From: Linnemannia elongata | Taxonomy: Eukaryota; Mortierellomycota; Mortierellomycetes; Mortierellales; Mortierellaceae | DNA length: 64,000 nucleotides | Assembly (NCBI GenBank): GCA_036320915.1 | Contig: JAXBDG010000005.1 | Span: 2,424,001-2,488,000 of the forward strand | Direction: 5' to 3' | Shown here: piece by piece, positions 25,301 through 35,061 of the stretch | How positions within the stretch are numbered: the stretch's first letter is position 1 | Layout: every line of letters begins with the position of its first letter | The notes under the pieces: model-generated | Told to the model about the DNA's origin: nothing | Seen by the model: only the letters and a program-made list of their open reading frames with translations | Database searches by the model: none | Position numbers and translations under genes: made by a program

Positions 25301-26683
25301 CCGGGTGAACATTCACCAGACTCATAGAACACCCAGAACAATCTATCCGCATGCGCGAATTTAACACCAACAAAACCCCAATTTCTAATCCCTCAACGAA
25401 CAACAATCTAGGCAAACTTCACAGACCTCTTCCAACAACCCGAAGGACTCACTTGGGATCTCAACACAACCCTCCCTCACCACAAAACCCTCCCATCTTA
25501 CAAAACCAAACCCGAAATCTGGTATCCTTACTGCCGGAACTGTGCTCTTCGTTCACCCATCACTCCCGAATCGACATGGTCCAACCTTCTCTGTGAAGTC
25601 AACTTGGGTCTCAACACCACCACACCCATCGTCCAGATCTTTAGTACGCAATGGTTCCTCCCAGTCATTCAACACAACCCGCATTGGAAACGTGAGTTAT
25701 GCCATATGTTCCCTGAAGGTGGTAAAAATGCCTTTCAGGTGTTGGCGAGGAAGCTGTTGAAGCCTTCGAGGGTTGTGCAGGACAAGATTGATAGTGTAAT
25801 GGAGAGGGTTCCGGAGGGGGTGACGTTGATTGGGTTGCAGGTGAGGAGGACGGAGAATAATGCGGTCGGGCAGGGAATTGAGGACTCGTTCCTGAGTTGT
25901 GCGGCTGATGTTGTTCAGGAGGAGGAGGAGAAGGAGGAAGAGTTGAGGTTGGCTGCTGGCAGCAGGATGGCTACTATCGACAGGCGGCAAACTCCTCCAA
26001 ACGGCAGGACACCGGATAACCAGGAAGGAGAATCATCACATTCGTCGTCAATTGTTCAGAGTGGCCACTACCTCAGACGGAACATCACCCTTGACCTGGA
26101 TCTCACCGACTACCACAATATCAACGGCGTCCAGACAGGAGGATCGAAAAAGAAGACCTCGGGTCGATTCGCATACTACCTCGCCACAGACTACCGCCTA
26201 ACCCGCGCCCATTTCCAGAAAGCCCTCGGCGACCAACTCCTTGTCCTCGAAAACACCTTCCAATCCACAAAACCACCCGCCTCCTCCCTGGACCTCTCCA
26301 GCACCAACTACGAAGGCGACTCCCTAGACATATCCCCTCCCGAATTTTCACCCATCGGCGACAACGAAGCCAGCCCAGCATCCTCCTCACAAACAGAAGC
26401 CGTCGTCCGAAACTCAGTCCAAGGCGTCCAAACAGCAGTCGCAGAGATGTTCCTCCTCGCCCAAGCCGACCGGATCATCTCCTCCCCTTACTCAACATTC
26501 GGATCTTTCGCCCACGGATACGCAAACGTTCAACCCAACATTGTCAAACGCGACGGCACTTGTATCAAGCGGCGATCGACTCAACCCTGTTTCCAGTATT
26601 GGTTCGGGTTTGCGAATGGTGGTGCCAAGTGCCATATCAAGTCGACGATTGAGATGAGTGAGGATTATGATTGCTGGCTGTAA
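22372..26683 (+). CDS. Polytopic GT37/xyloglucan-fucosyltransferase-like glycosyltransferase
   Basis: Two exons, 22372-23778 and 25412-26683 (both phase 0), giving 892 residues. The start is the first ATG of the frame. Order: a ~110-residue Ser/Asn-rich N-terminus; several hydrophobic segments (about residues 120-145, 160-205 and 205-230, plus one near WRLLLAMAFWFSYVIPVTL); then a catalytic-type domain. That domain holds three motifs in the GT37 order: DGLGNRLQALLSS (about 434), IGLQVRRTE (about 608) and SSPYSTFGSFAHG (about 828). The plant family transfers fucose from GDP-fucose to wall polysaccharide in the Golgi. The basic QVRR motif contacts the donor in that fold. A plausible role is fucosylation of wall or secreted polysaccharide. 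The extra membrane spans are unlike the single-anchor plant enzymes. Donor and acceptor remain inferred. Confidence 0.78.
23779..25411 (+). other. 1.63-kb intron of the GT37-like gene
   Basis: The gtaagt donor and ctag acceptor preserve phase 0 and reading frame. Open frames inside it (for example around 24152-24625) show no domain and no start context better than chance. I see no second gene, tRNA or clear transposon in it. Confidence 0.6.
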
Positions 26684-26864
26684 AGTCTCTTCCAATCAAC
26701 CATCCAGCCCACCAAAACGTAATCTTAGAGCATCAAACAAAAACAAAACCATTCACCAAAAAAATAACAACAACCCATGTACATTAATAAAAATAACACG
26801 CCTCAGCTTCAACAGAGACAATAGAGGACGGTATGCAAGATGCTATTAATTCTGTAGGTGTATT

Positions 26865-29800
26865 TTAGTCCTCAGGGTCATTCTCTTTCTTAGCCTTGCC
26901 ACGACTACTACTACCACCACCTCCTCCTCCGCCATCAGCAAGACCACTCACCGTCCCTTTCCGCCTCCCTGTCCCTTCAATCCCGGCCGAACTTCCTCCA
27001 CCTTCACCAAGAACAGACCCAGACCCAGGTCCAGACTCGCTCCCAAGAGCAGCCAAAGCACGAGCAGTCGACGCACGATGCTCCTCAAGAGCTCTAATAG
27101 ACCGCTCAACGCCATCATCATCCATCATCTCCTCGGGCAATGCTTCTCTCATCCACTCCATCTCATAGTCGCGCACCTTCTCCTCCATGATCCGCTGCAG
27201 CATATCCGTCGCTGTCTGATCGCCCGGTCGAATCGCCAACGCTTTGTGGTACGCCTCCATCGCATCTTTTGTCTCGCCCATGATCTGGTAGATGAAGCCA
27301 AGACCTACTAGTGCTGATGCCCGAGTCGGTCCTGGTTTTGCAATACTATCGACTTTGAGGAAGTATGTCTCAGCCTCCTTGTAATTTCTAATGAGAGTGA
27401 AAACGAAGAAAAGAATTGACAAAATAAATCAGCACAAACAAACGCCACCAAAATTATACCATAACACTTTCAAAGCTCAATGCCGACACAAAACCCTCCC
27501 CCTAAAACTCACCCCTGTTTCCGGTAGGCGTGGGCAAGGTTGAGCCAAGTGGTTTCCCAGATGACATTCTTGCGCTGAGAGTGCTCCAGTTTCTTTACAA
27601 CCTTATGGAGAGAAGTAATCGCTTCATCGTACCGTCCCAACTGATAATACATCACCCCCATCTCGTTCAACAGCAACGGGTCAGAGTCGCAGATCGTCAG
27701 ACACGCATCAAAGTACTTTTCTGCTAGTGCCGCATTGTTTTGCTGCAAGTGCTGCATCCCAATATACATTGGTCCCAAGTGTGATCTAAAGTTCCACGCA
27801 ATAATAAAAACATATACACAAAGTTAGCAACCTATTACCGAGTGAACCTAAAGAGTGATGCTTAATCTCAACGGTAGATCCAACAGTTGATAGAGTTTAC
27901 CCTTGAAAGAGCCTGGTGCTCGTTCCGTATGCAGAGATGGCCTTTTCATGTTCACCCTCCAGCGCAAAAGTATGCCCAAAGCCAATCCAGGCTGGTCCAT
28001 AATGCGAATCGATCGTCGAAGCCTTGATAAAGTACCGCCTGGCCTCGGGGATGTTTCCGATCAAGTAATAGTACACCCCAACCGCAAACCATGTCACCGC
28101 CTCCTTTGGGTGTTGATCCACAAGCTCATGGCCAATCAAGAAGAGTTCGTTTTTGTGATCCAGTTCGTACAGCGATACCAGATGCATGGGTATACACGCC
28201 AAGTTGAACTTGTCCATCTCCAAAATCCTATATTCGTGTACCAAAGATTTGACTGTAAGTTGACGAGACATAACACCATGTCAAACAAAACAATTGCGAG
28301 AGGTTGGAAGTGTACCTTTTGGTGCACTCGAGGCACTTTTCGAAGCGACCCTGGGTAAAGTAAACGTCTGCCTTAGCGTGAAGCAAATCCGCATTCTCTG
28401 TATAGAACTTGGTCGCCAATGTCGTGTATATCTCCTCTTGTTCGTCAAATCGATCGTACTATTAGCAAAAGAGAGCCTTCGTTAGTCTTGCCGCTCTCTT
28501 TTATCCAGAAATTCAATGTGGCCAAATGATCCGAGCGTGAGAGACTTGCCTTTTTCATCTTTGATTGGTATAGCATCTTGACAAAGTCTGCATCTTCTCC
28601 ATGTAGCTGTTTGCTGAATTCAAGTCCACTGATGAGTTCCTGCTCTAGATATGTAAGAAGACCGTGTTAGAAGCTGACTCGTTCGCCTCTGTCGCCATGT
28701 AAACGACGATCACTATAATGCTCCACTCATGCAAGTTCATACCTTCGCTGGTCGTCAGCATGTTGTTGGAGATCATGATATCGAGAGCATCGTAGCACTT
28801 GACGTCAATCCTGAGTGCCTCCTTGAAACACTGCTTGGCCACATCGATGTTGTGCAGATTCTTGAACACGATACCTCTCAAAAAGCACATCGATGCTTCC
28901 AGCTAGTCCAGTCGAGAGAGGGTTATACGATTCAGCACGTTAGCCTCACATATCGCCTTCAAAGTTCCAACGATCCAAAAAGCGCACGCTTTTGGTTGCA
29001 TACGTACTTTGATTCCTCCTTCGCCGCTGTTTGATTGTTGGCTGTCAGAAACCTCGCTCTTAATCAAAAACTGGTTCTCTTCTCCCAAATATTCCAATGC
29101 TTCCTGCCACTTTTGCGTTCGAATCTATTGGTATTTCAATACGGTAATTGTTATCTTTCAAGGTTAGTTTGTGATGCGAAAAAATCGCCTTGCGGACGAA
29201 ATTGATCTTGACGATGTACGACTTATAAAGGCACTTGATTGATTACCAAGCATTGCACCGCCAAGAACCGACACGCGACGGACGACTCGACCAAGCTCTG
29301 CTTCTTCAAAAGGTTGATCGCGCGGCCATATTCTCCCATCAAATAGTACACTTGGGAGAGCCAAAACACATCGTTCGAGTCATCTATGAGTCCAGCATAT
29401 GATTGGAGTCAGAAGCCGGGTCAAAATAGATAGCGTCATACAACCACAGAGTAAACCTCAGCGCATCAGGGCATTTTACCAGTAATGCTGAGGACTTTGT
29501 CTCCCCAATAGGCTGCAGTCCTGTACATGTGTTGATGCATAGCGTCTGTCCGCCAGGCCCGCATACTACCAACCGTATCCAGTTCCCGATCCAGTTCCCG
29601 ATCCAAATACCGAGACCGATTGGTCTCTTCAGGTGCAAAGAAGTCGACCGCGCTTGTGTGGCCTTCGGCATCGAATACTCCATAGTCTCCATGTCGATCA
29701 GCAGAAAGTGGCATCTCGCCTCTCGCAGAGCCCGGTATAGATGACAGGCCAGGGCCAAAGATTGACCGTATCCCGCTTCCTGTTCCAGGAGCACCGATCG

Positions 29801-30635
29801 CAGTGAATGGGCCACCAGCGGCAAAGGCACTTGACGTAGAGGCAGCACTTCCGTACCCCTTGACTGGAGATGGTAAGGAGATATCAAGCCAACTCGCTGG
29901 TGACTTGGCAAAAGGTGATGGGATCACGCGCATATTTTGGTTAGACGAAGAAAGCGTGTTGTGTCCTGGAGTGGCATGTGCTTTCTTTGTCAATGCATTC
30001 GGCGTCCGCTGTCCTGCACCAGGTCCTCCCCCAGCTGACGATGACGGTCCTCCAGGCGATAGGTCCACCAGGGACGCAATTGCATTGTTGAAGCTATTGT
30101 TACCCGTTCCTGGTCCATTTAGACTTCCGTTGGCACTGGTAGTCCTGGTGAGATTGAACTGTGGGAGCGTTGGACCACGGGCGGCGCGCGGTGTGGTGTT
30201 GGAGTTCGAGGCTGTTGAAGAGGCAGATCCAGGAGCAGCGGCACCACCACCAGCTGTTCCAAAACTAGTCCGATCATTGTATCCTCCGCCTCCACCACCT
30301 CCCCCAGCTGAAGGCCGCGTCGGAGTAGTGTAGCTGGTGTTTGGTGAAGTGGTCATGCTCCATGTTCCTGATCCATGGCCGCGTCCGTGACCTGGTGTGT
30401 GACCGTGAGCTTGACTGGAACTTGCTGCGCCGGGGGTTTGGTTATGACTTGGACCTGGCGTGGAGCGGGTTGCCCTCAGACGAGAATTATAGTTGTTATT
30501 AGGTGTCTGAAAGCCTGGCTGATTGGAGTCGTTGTGGGTGCTAGCTTGGCGTTGTCTAGTGTTAGGTGTGGTGGGTTCGGCGCCATGGGAGCTGGTGCCT
30601 ATACTAGGTTGACGAGTCCGTTTGTTGGGGGCCAT
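26865..30635 (-). CDS. CDC16: Anaphase-promoting complex subunit CDC16/APC6 (TPR protein)
   Basis: Nine exons: 30635-29480, 29383-29247, 29124-29008, 28902-28743, 28644-28550, 28458-28316, 28227-27901, 27785-27513 and 27387-26865, giving 976 residues with every phase consistent. After a ~380-residue Gly/Ser/Pro/Thr-rich N-terminus comes a run of TPR units, with diagnostic stretches VFWLSQVYYLMGEYGRAI, HPKEAVTWFAVGVYYYLIG, YGPAWIGFGHTFALEGEHE and VIWETTWLNLAHAYRKQG. CDC16 dimerises and scaffolds the APC/C ubiquitin ligase that degrades cyclins and securin. The C-terminus is Gly/Ser-rich with basic patches. The N-terminal extension is longer than in yeast or human and likely disordered, with many possible CDK sites. 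The exon 5 donor is GC rather than GT, and the reading frame requires it. Confidence 0.93.
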
Positions 30636-31427
30636 GGGGTGAGACGATGAGGGGGAGTGTGTGTCCCTCGAGCCTCCTTGTCCTTGTTTATCGACAGTGG
30701 TGTTTGTTGGTGTTGCCGACGTGGCTGCGGTGATGGTGAATGCGGATGCAGCTTCGACGCGAGTGTGAAAAGGAACGAATGAAAAGGCTGGCTGGACCGA
30801 GTGGCAAAAGTGTCAAAGAGCGACAAAATAGTGGCGGAGCAGTCACGGCGGCTGCCGCTTGCATTCTGCATGTCAGGAGCAGGATATTGCAGGTAGGAGG
30901 TGGGTCGGGAGTGGAGAGAGACTTTTTACTCCACATACTGAAAGGAAATATGCGCACATGGACGTACATTCATATAAACTCATGCGAGAGATATAGAAGT
31001 GGCAAAGTGGGAAAAGGGGAAATAGCTTTTGCCGGTAGCGGTATCCGTGGATGCATGGGCAATTGAAGGAGGGTGAGTCACTTGGGACATGCCCTGTCCC
31101 TTTGCTTCATCCACGAAATGTAGTAGTGAGCGGACACACAAAAGAAAAGACGAGTGAAAAGAAGCACAGAGATCGATATCGTTGAGATGGCGCGATCAAA
31201 CGTCGTTTTGTGAGACCCATTTATTTTGTTGTTGTTGTTCCTCCTCCCTCTCCTTTCTTTCGTTCCTTCTTCCATAACTTTCACAACTTTCTCACTTCTT
31301 CTCCACTCCAACCCCTACCCCTGCCAAGCATCTTCTCGCCTCGGACACACGAATATCGTAACATTACATTAACCACAGTTATCCCCTTTCACACTATATA
31401 TATACACACACACACCAATATACAAAA
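30636..31427. promoter_or_regulatory. Divergent promoter of CDC16 and TRP4
   Basis: 792 bp separate the two oppositely facing start codons. A TA-rich run (ctatatatatac, about 31395) sits ~30 bp before the TRP4 ATG. I see no clear Gcn4-type TGACTC element in the sense orientation; a gagtca occurs at 31074-31079. Confidence 0.45.
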
Positions 31428-32911
31428 ATGACTTCCACTGAAAACATCCAAAAGGTTCCGGCCATCAAGTCGACCATGCACCCCATCCTCAAGAAGCTCG
31501 CCCACAACCCACAGTCATTCACCCCCGAGGACGCCACCATCGCCACAAAGGAGATCATGGAAGGTCGTGCCACCCACGCCCAGATTGGCGCCTACCTCTT
31601 TGGCCTCAAACTCAACAAGCTCGATGCTGAGCCTGCCATCGTCGCCTCCTGCGCTGTCGAAATGAGCAACCACGGCTTGCCCATTCCCTTTGACAACCAC
31701 GCGCATCTCCCTGCACAGCTGGTCGATATTGTCGGAACTGGAGGAGATGGCCATGATACCTTCAACGTCAGCACCACAGCCGCCATCGTCGCTGCCGGAG
31801 CCGGAGTCAAGGTTGCCAAGGTAAGAAAGAGCACTTGCGCAACTAGTGAGCAATACCGATGATACTGCATGACACACACAGAGAAAGATAATTAAGATAA
31901 AGTTATCTATCAAGGACGCTATGATCGCCTTCCTTCATCCATGGCTTCTCCAATTGACACTCCTCCCTAATTCACTTTCGTCTACCTCTTAATGAAAAAA
32001 ATAATAGCACGGTAACAGGGCTGCTTCGTCTGCTTGTGGATCGGCTGATATTCTGGAAAAGATTGGCTGCAGGATCGACAATGTCCGGCCGGAACAGGTT
32101 GCACCCCTGTTGGAGGACCATGGATTCTGCTTCCTCTTTGCGCAGACCTATCACCCCGCCATGAAGAATACCAGCGTCCCTCGCAAGGAATTGGGCGTTC
32201 CCTCCATCTTCAACCTCATGGGTCCCCTCAGCAACCCTGCCAAGCCTAGAAGAGTCGTCGTCGGTGTCCACTCTAGAGGGCTCGGAGCCCTTATGATCCA
32301 GAGTTTGAAGTTGATGGGCTTGATTGCTGGTATGGTCGTCTGTGGCGCCAATGGACTGGACGAGATCAGCCCCGAGGGAGAGACTCATGTACGTATTCAT
32401 GTATCATTGCTTTGGTGTCGTTTATCAGGACAATCTCGGAGATCAATCGATTGTTGTTGTTTGTCTTTCTTTGAGCGACCAGGCTGGATGCAGGAAAGAC
32501 TGATTTCTAGTCATCTTCAATTTTTTTTATATGTGACTCATGACTGACCTGACCCATTTGCACATCCTTAATCAACGCTAATTTATTATATAGGTCTGGA
32601 AGTTGGTTGATGGAGAAATCATCGAGGAGGACATTTCACCCGCCCAGTTCGGTCTTCCTTCCCACCCATTGACAGCCGTCAAGGGAGGCGGCCCCGAAGA
32701 GAACGCTGCTATCCTGGACGACTTACTCAACAACAAGTTCAAGTCTCCTGGCCACCCCATCCTTGACTTTGTCCTTCTCAACGCCGCTGCGCTCTTGGTC
32801 GTTGCTGGCAAGGCTGACAACTTTGAGGATGCCGTTATCCTCGCAAGAGAGTCTGTCGAGAGCGGGAAAGCTCGCTTGGCCTTGGAGGGATTCAGACGCG
32901 ACATTCAATAA
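31428..32911 (+). CDS. TRP4: Anthranilate phosphoribosyltransferase
   Basis: Three exons, 31428-31820, 32008-32388 and 32594-32911, all phase 0, encoding 363 residues, the usual family length. It transfers phosphoribose from PRPP to anthranilate, the second step of tryptophan synthesis, in the cytosol. Visible motifs are the PRPP-binding [14 protein letters not shown] loop (about 103-116), [16 protein letters not shown] at the start of exon 2 (after a lysine ending exon 1), and the [14 protein letters not shown] segment contacting anthranilate. The C-terminal [14 protein letters not shown] and [12 protein letters not shown] are also typical. It is transcribed away from CDC16. I see nothing unusual in the active site, except that Cys replaces one Ser in the usual AASSxSGSAD stretch. 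Confidence 0.96.
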
Positions 32912-33362
32912 GGGATCCAGTTGTCTTGTACCATATGACTTTCGACCATCAAAAATAAAAACAGCGCCCTTCGATTCGCAACTCTGCCTTTTTCTAACTT
33001 GTCGGTTACCACTGCTGCGGATATCAATCTTTTTATAACTTTCAGAAGCCAGCCATTTGGGAAACGTGATTGCAGCCAGGTTTATTACCATTGGAGTAGT
33101 ATCAATATCGCGACATGAGGAAAATAACTGCTGCTCTTTATTATTATCAACATGGAAGATGCAAAGGATGTTACGCCATGCTCAATGACTCCTTGCGGTC
33201 TTGATTTCTGCCTCGTCTATGCACATTCTCGGTGTCCCTACATAGGGCGGAGCCTCCCAAGGAGACTCCACCGCAAAGAAGTGAAAGAAACATGAGTGAG
33301 GAAGGAACTCCCAAACGTATCAACAGAGTCGAGAAGAATAAAAGGGAACGCTACCCATCACC

Positions 33363-33915
33363 AAGAGAAAGGCCAGCACATTTAAGTCGCAAGTCAACCT
33401 AGCGACACCACCCCTCATCACCAAAAGTCCTTCTCTGCCCAAAAAATAGCGAAGAAACTAATGGCTATGGAAAAAGGAAGCAAGAACGGACCTAAAGCCA
33501 GGTTGTTGTATTCCTTCTCCAAGAAGCGTGGCTCCACATCCTCCCATTGGAGTTGCCTTTCACAGAGCACCTCCCTATCCCCAATGGCATTGGTCGGCGA
33601 TAGGGTCCCCGTCCAGTGATATCAAGATGTAGAATGAAGAAAGAACTGCATGGTAAGAGAAATGGATAGCACATTTAAGTCGCAAGTTCAACCTAGCAAC
33701 ACCACCCTTTCACCACCAAAATTTGACCTTCTTGCCAGGTGTCGAAGGGTTATCAAATTGGCTATGGGAGAAGAAGGAAAACTGAAAAAGGCGATTTCGT
33801 GTTTCTTCTACTCCCAAGAAAGCGTGGCTCCACAAGTCCATGTTATATGGACTTTTCACTTTTCTCAAAGGCACTATCCCATCCCCATGGCTAGTGGCGA
33901 TCGGATGCCTCGTCC
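33363..33915. repeat. Two diverged tandem copies of a ~240-bp noncoding unit
   Basis: Copy A covers about 33363-33614 and copy B about 33655-33915, offset by ~293-296 bp. Shared blocks in the same order are agcacatttaagtcgcaagt, caacctagc-acaccaccc, gcgtggctccaca, the atcccc-atgg block, and ggcgat plus cgtcc at the end. Directly after gcgtggctccaca both copies can form a short hairpin, but with different sequence: ctcc/ggag in A (near 33540-33552), agtccat/atggact in B (near 33835-33853). Copy B is followed by a T-rich run (33929-33936). No frame is conserved between the copies, so this is probably not coding. It may be a structured RNA, a SINE-like element or a decayed repeat. Confidence 0.65.
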
Positions 33916-34134
33916 TTCCGTTGTTGTATTTTTTTTTGCAGTTCTTTTTCCATTCCTAAGCGATCCCTTTCTTCTTTTTCGTGTACGTCTTTCCTTGCTT
34001 GAATAATAGCTGTCGTACCTTTGGTATCCGTCGTGTGTGTTCTGTGGGTGTGCGGCAGGAGGTGGTGAATGACAAGTAGAGATGATCATGTCTGACCATG
34101 TTCACTTGACGTTCCCAAGCCTCCTTAATAAAAC

Positions 34135-34186
34135 CACGTGACATGTCAGCGCGCTAGTGCCAAATTTGGTGTTCATATGTCACGTG
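34135..34186. promoter_or_regulatory. Inverted pair of CACGTGACAT sites
   Basis: cacgtgacat at 34135-34144 and its exact reverse complement atgtcacgtg at 34177-34186 are separated by 32 bp. Each contains the CACGTG E-box extended to GTCACGTG, the form bound by Cbf1-type bHLH factors in yeasts. Binding here is inference; the pair could also be a cruciform or the ends of a tiny element. Confidence 0.5.
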
Positions 34187-34439
34187 ATATACAAAGAAAC
34201 ACTATTTTTTTAGTATATCGAAAAAAACGAAAGGTCCAGGATTAAAATCTGACATTACAAATGAAAAAAAAGGAAAGGAGAGTAGGTTCACGGCCATAAC
34301 TTGCTCGAACGATTATCTCGCGTTGTTGACGCGCAGACCTCCGCAATGGCTGAGCCTGGGTGCCTTTTGCGTGCACCGCAACTTGCAGCCTAACGAATTG
34401 GACGATGCTTTAGGCTTAGTCCCAGAACGTTCACTGGAC

Positions 34440-34630
34440 CCCTGAATAACATGCCGTCTACGTGTTTAGCAATGATATCCGTCTCAATGATCTCCGTAAA
34501 AGGGACGCAGCTATCGTGTTCAGGCAAATAGCCTTTCCATACCACAGGATACACCATCTCATTCTACCTCTCCCTGATGGGTCGATAATTCAATACCTGC
34601 TGGATCTCGTAGTTATTAATGTCATCTTCA
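34440..34630 (-). pseudogene. Decayed chromodomain fragment, likely Ty3/gypsy (chromovirus) integrase end
   Basis: Read on the minus strand, one frame gives NNYEIQQVLNYRP (near 34625-34570). After a stop/frameshift, a neighbouring frame gives VWKGYLPEHDSC followed by ETDIIAKHV (near 34540-34455). The order YEIxxVLxxRP, then V-W-K-G-Y-x-x-E-x-D-S-x, is the core of a chromodomain. In fungi such isolated chromodomains usually end the integrase of Ty3/gypsy chromoviruses. The frame is broken, there is no start or integrase core, and no LTRs are seen, so this is a non-functional remnant. A cellular chromodomain gene fragment is the alternative. Confidence 0.6.
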
Positions 34631-35061
34631 ACTGGATCGTGCTGAACTAGTTTCATACAAGATGGGGCGTTAGACTAGGCCAGTACGATCTTTCAGGGTA
34701 AAATTTAGCCTGCTCAAAGAGAGAAGCGAAATGAGAAAGAAAAAAAAGGTGCGTGGGCAAAAAGGGCAACAAAAAAAAACGATTGCATTCCGTGTCGTTT
34801 GATAATCAAAAGGCACATGTGCGTTCTCGTGGGGGCTAACTACACCTTTCTTACATTCCATCAGCACTAAATGATCGCCGTCGATAACTGTTCAAATGGA
34901 GTCTAAAAACGTGAATTGTTTCCATTATTCTGGCATTAATGTTTTTATTATGGAAAGGAATGAGTAGGACATCGGAGGAAGAGAGACCAAAAATACAATA
35001 GGAGAACATTTTCGCGATCATTCTTGGTATTATCTCACGTAAAAGAGATGTAATTCACGTT

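Larger units (their letters stand above)
32912..35061. other. Gene-poor convergent region with duplicated units and a transposon relic
   Basis: Between the 3' ends of TRP4 and the next minus-strand gene. It holds the tandem ~240-bp units, paired CACGTGAC sites and a decayed chromodomain segment listed separately. The rest shows nothing I can assign. Confidence 0.6.

Noticed and set aside
29803..30333. Plus-strand open frame of 176 codons rich in Pro/Ala/Asp
   Set aside because: Shadow of the Gly/Ser-rich N-terminus of CDC16 on the other strand.
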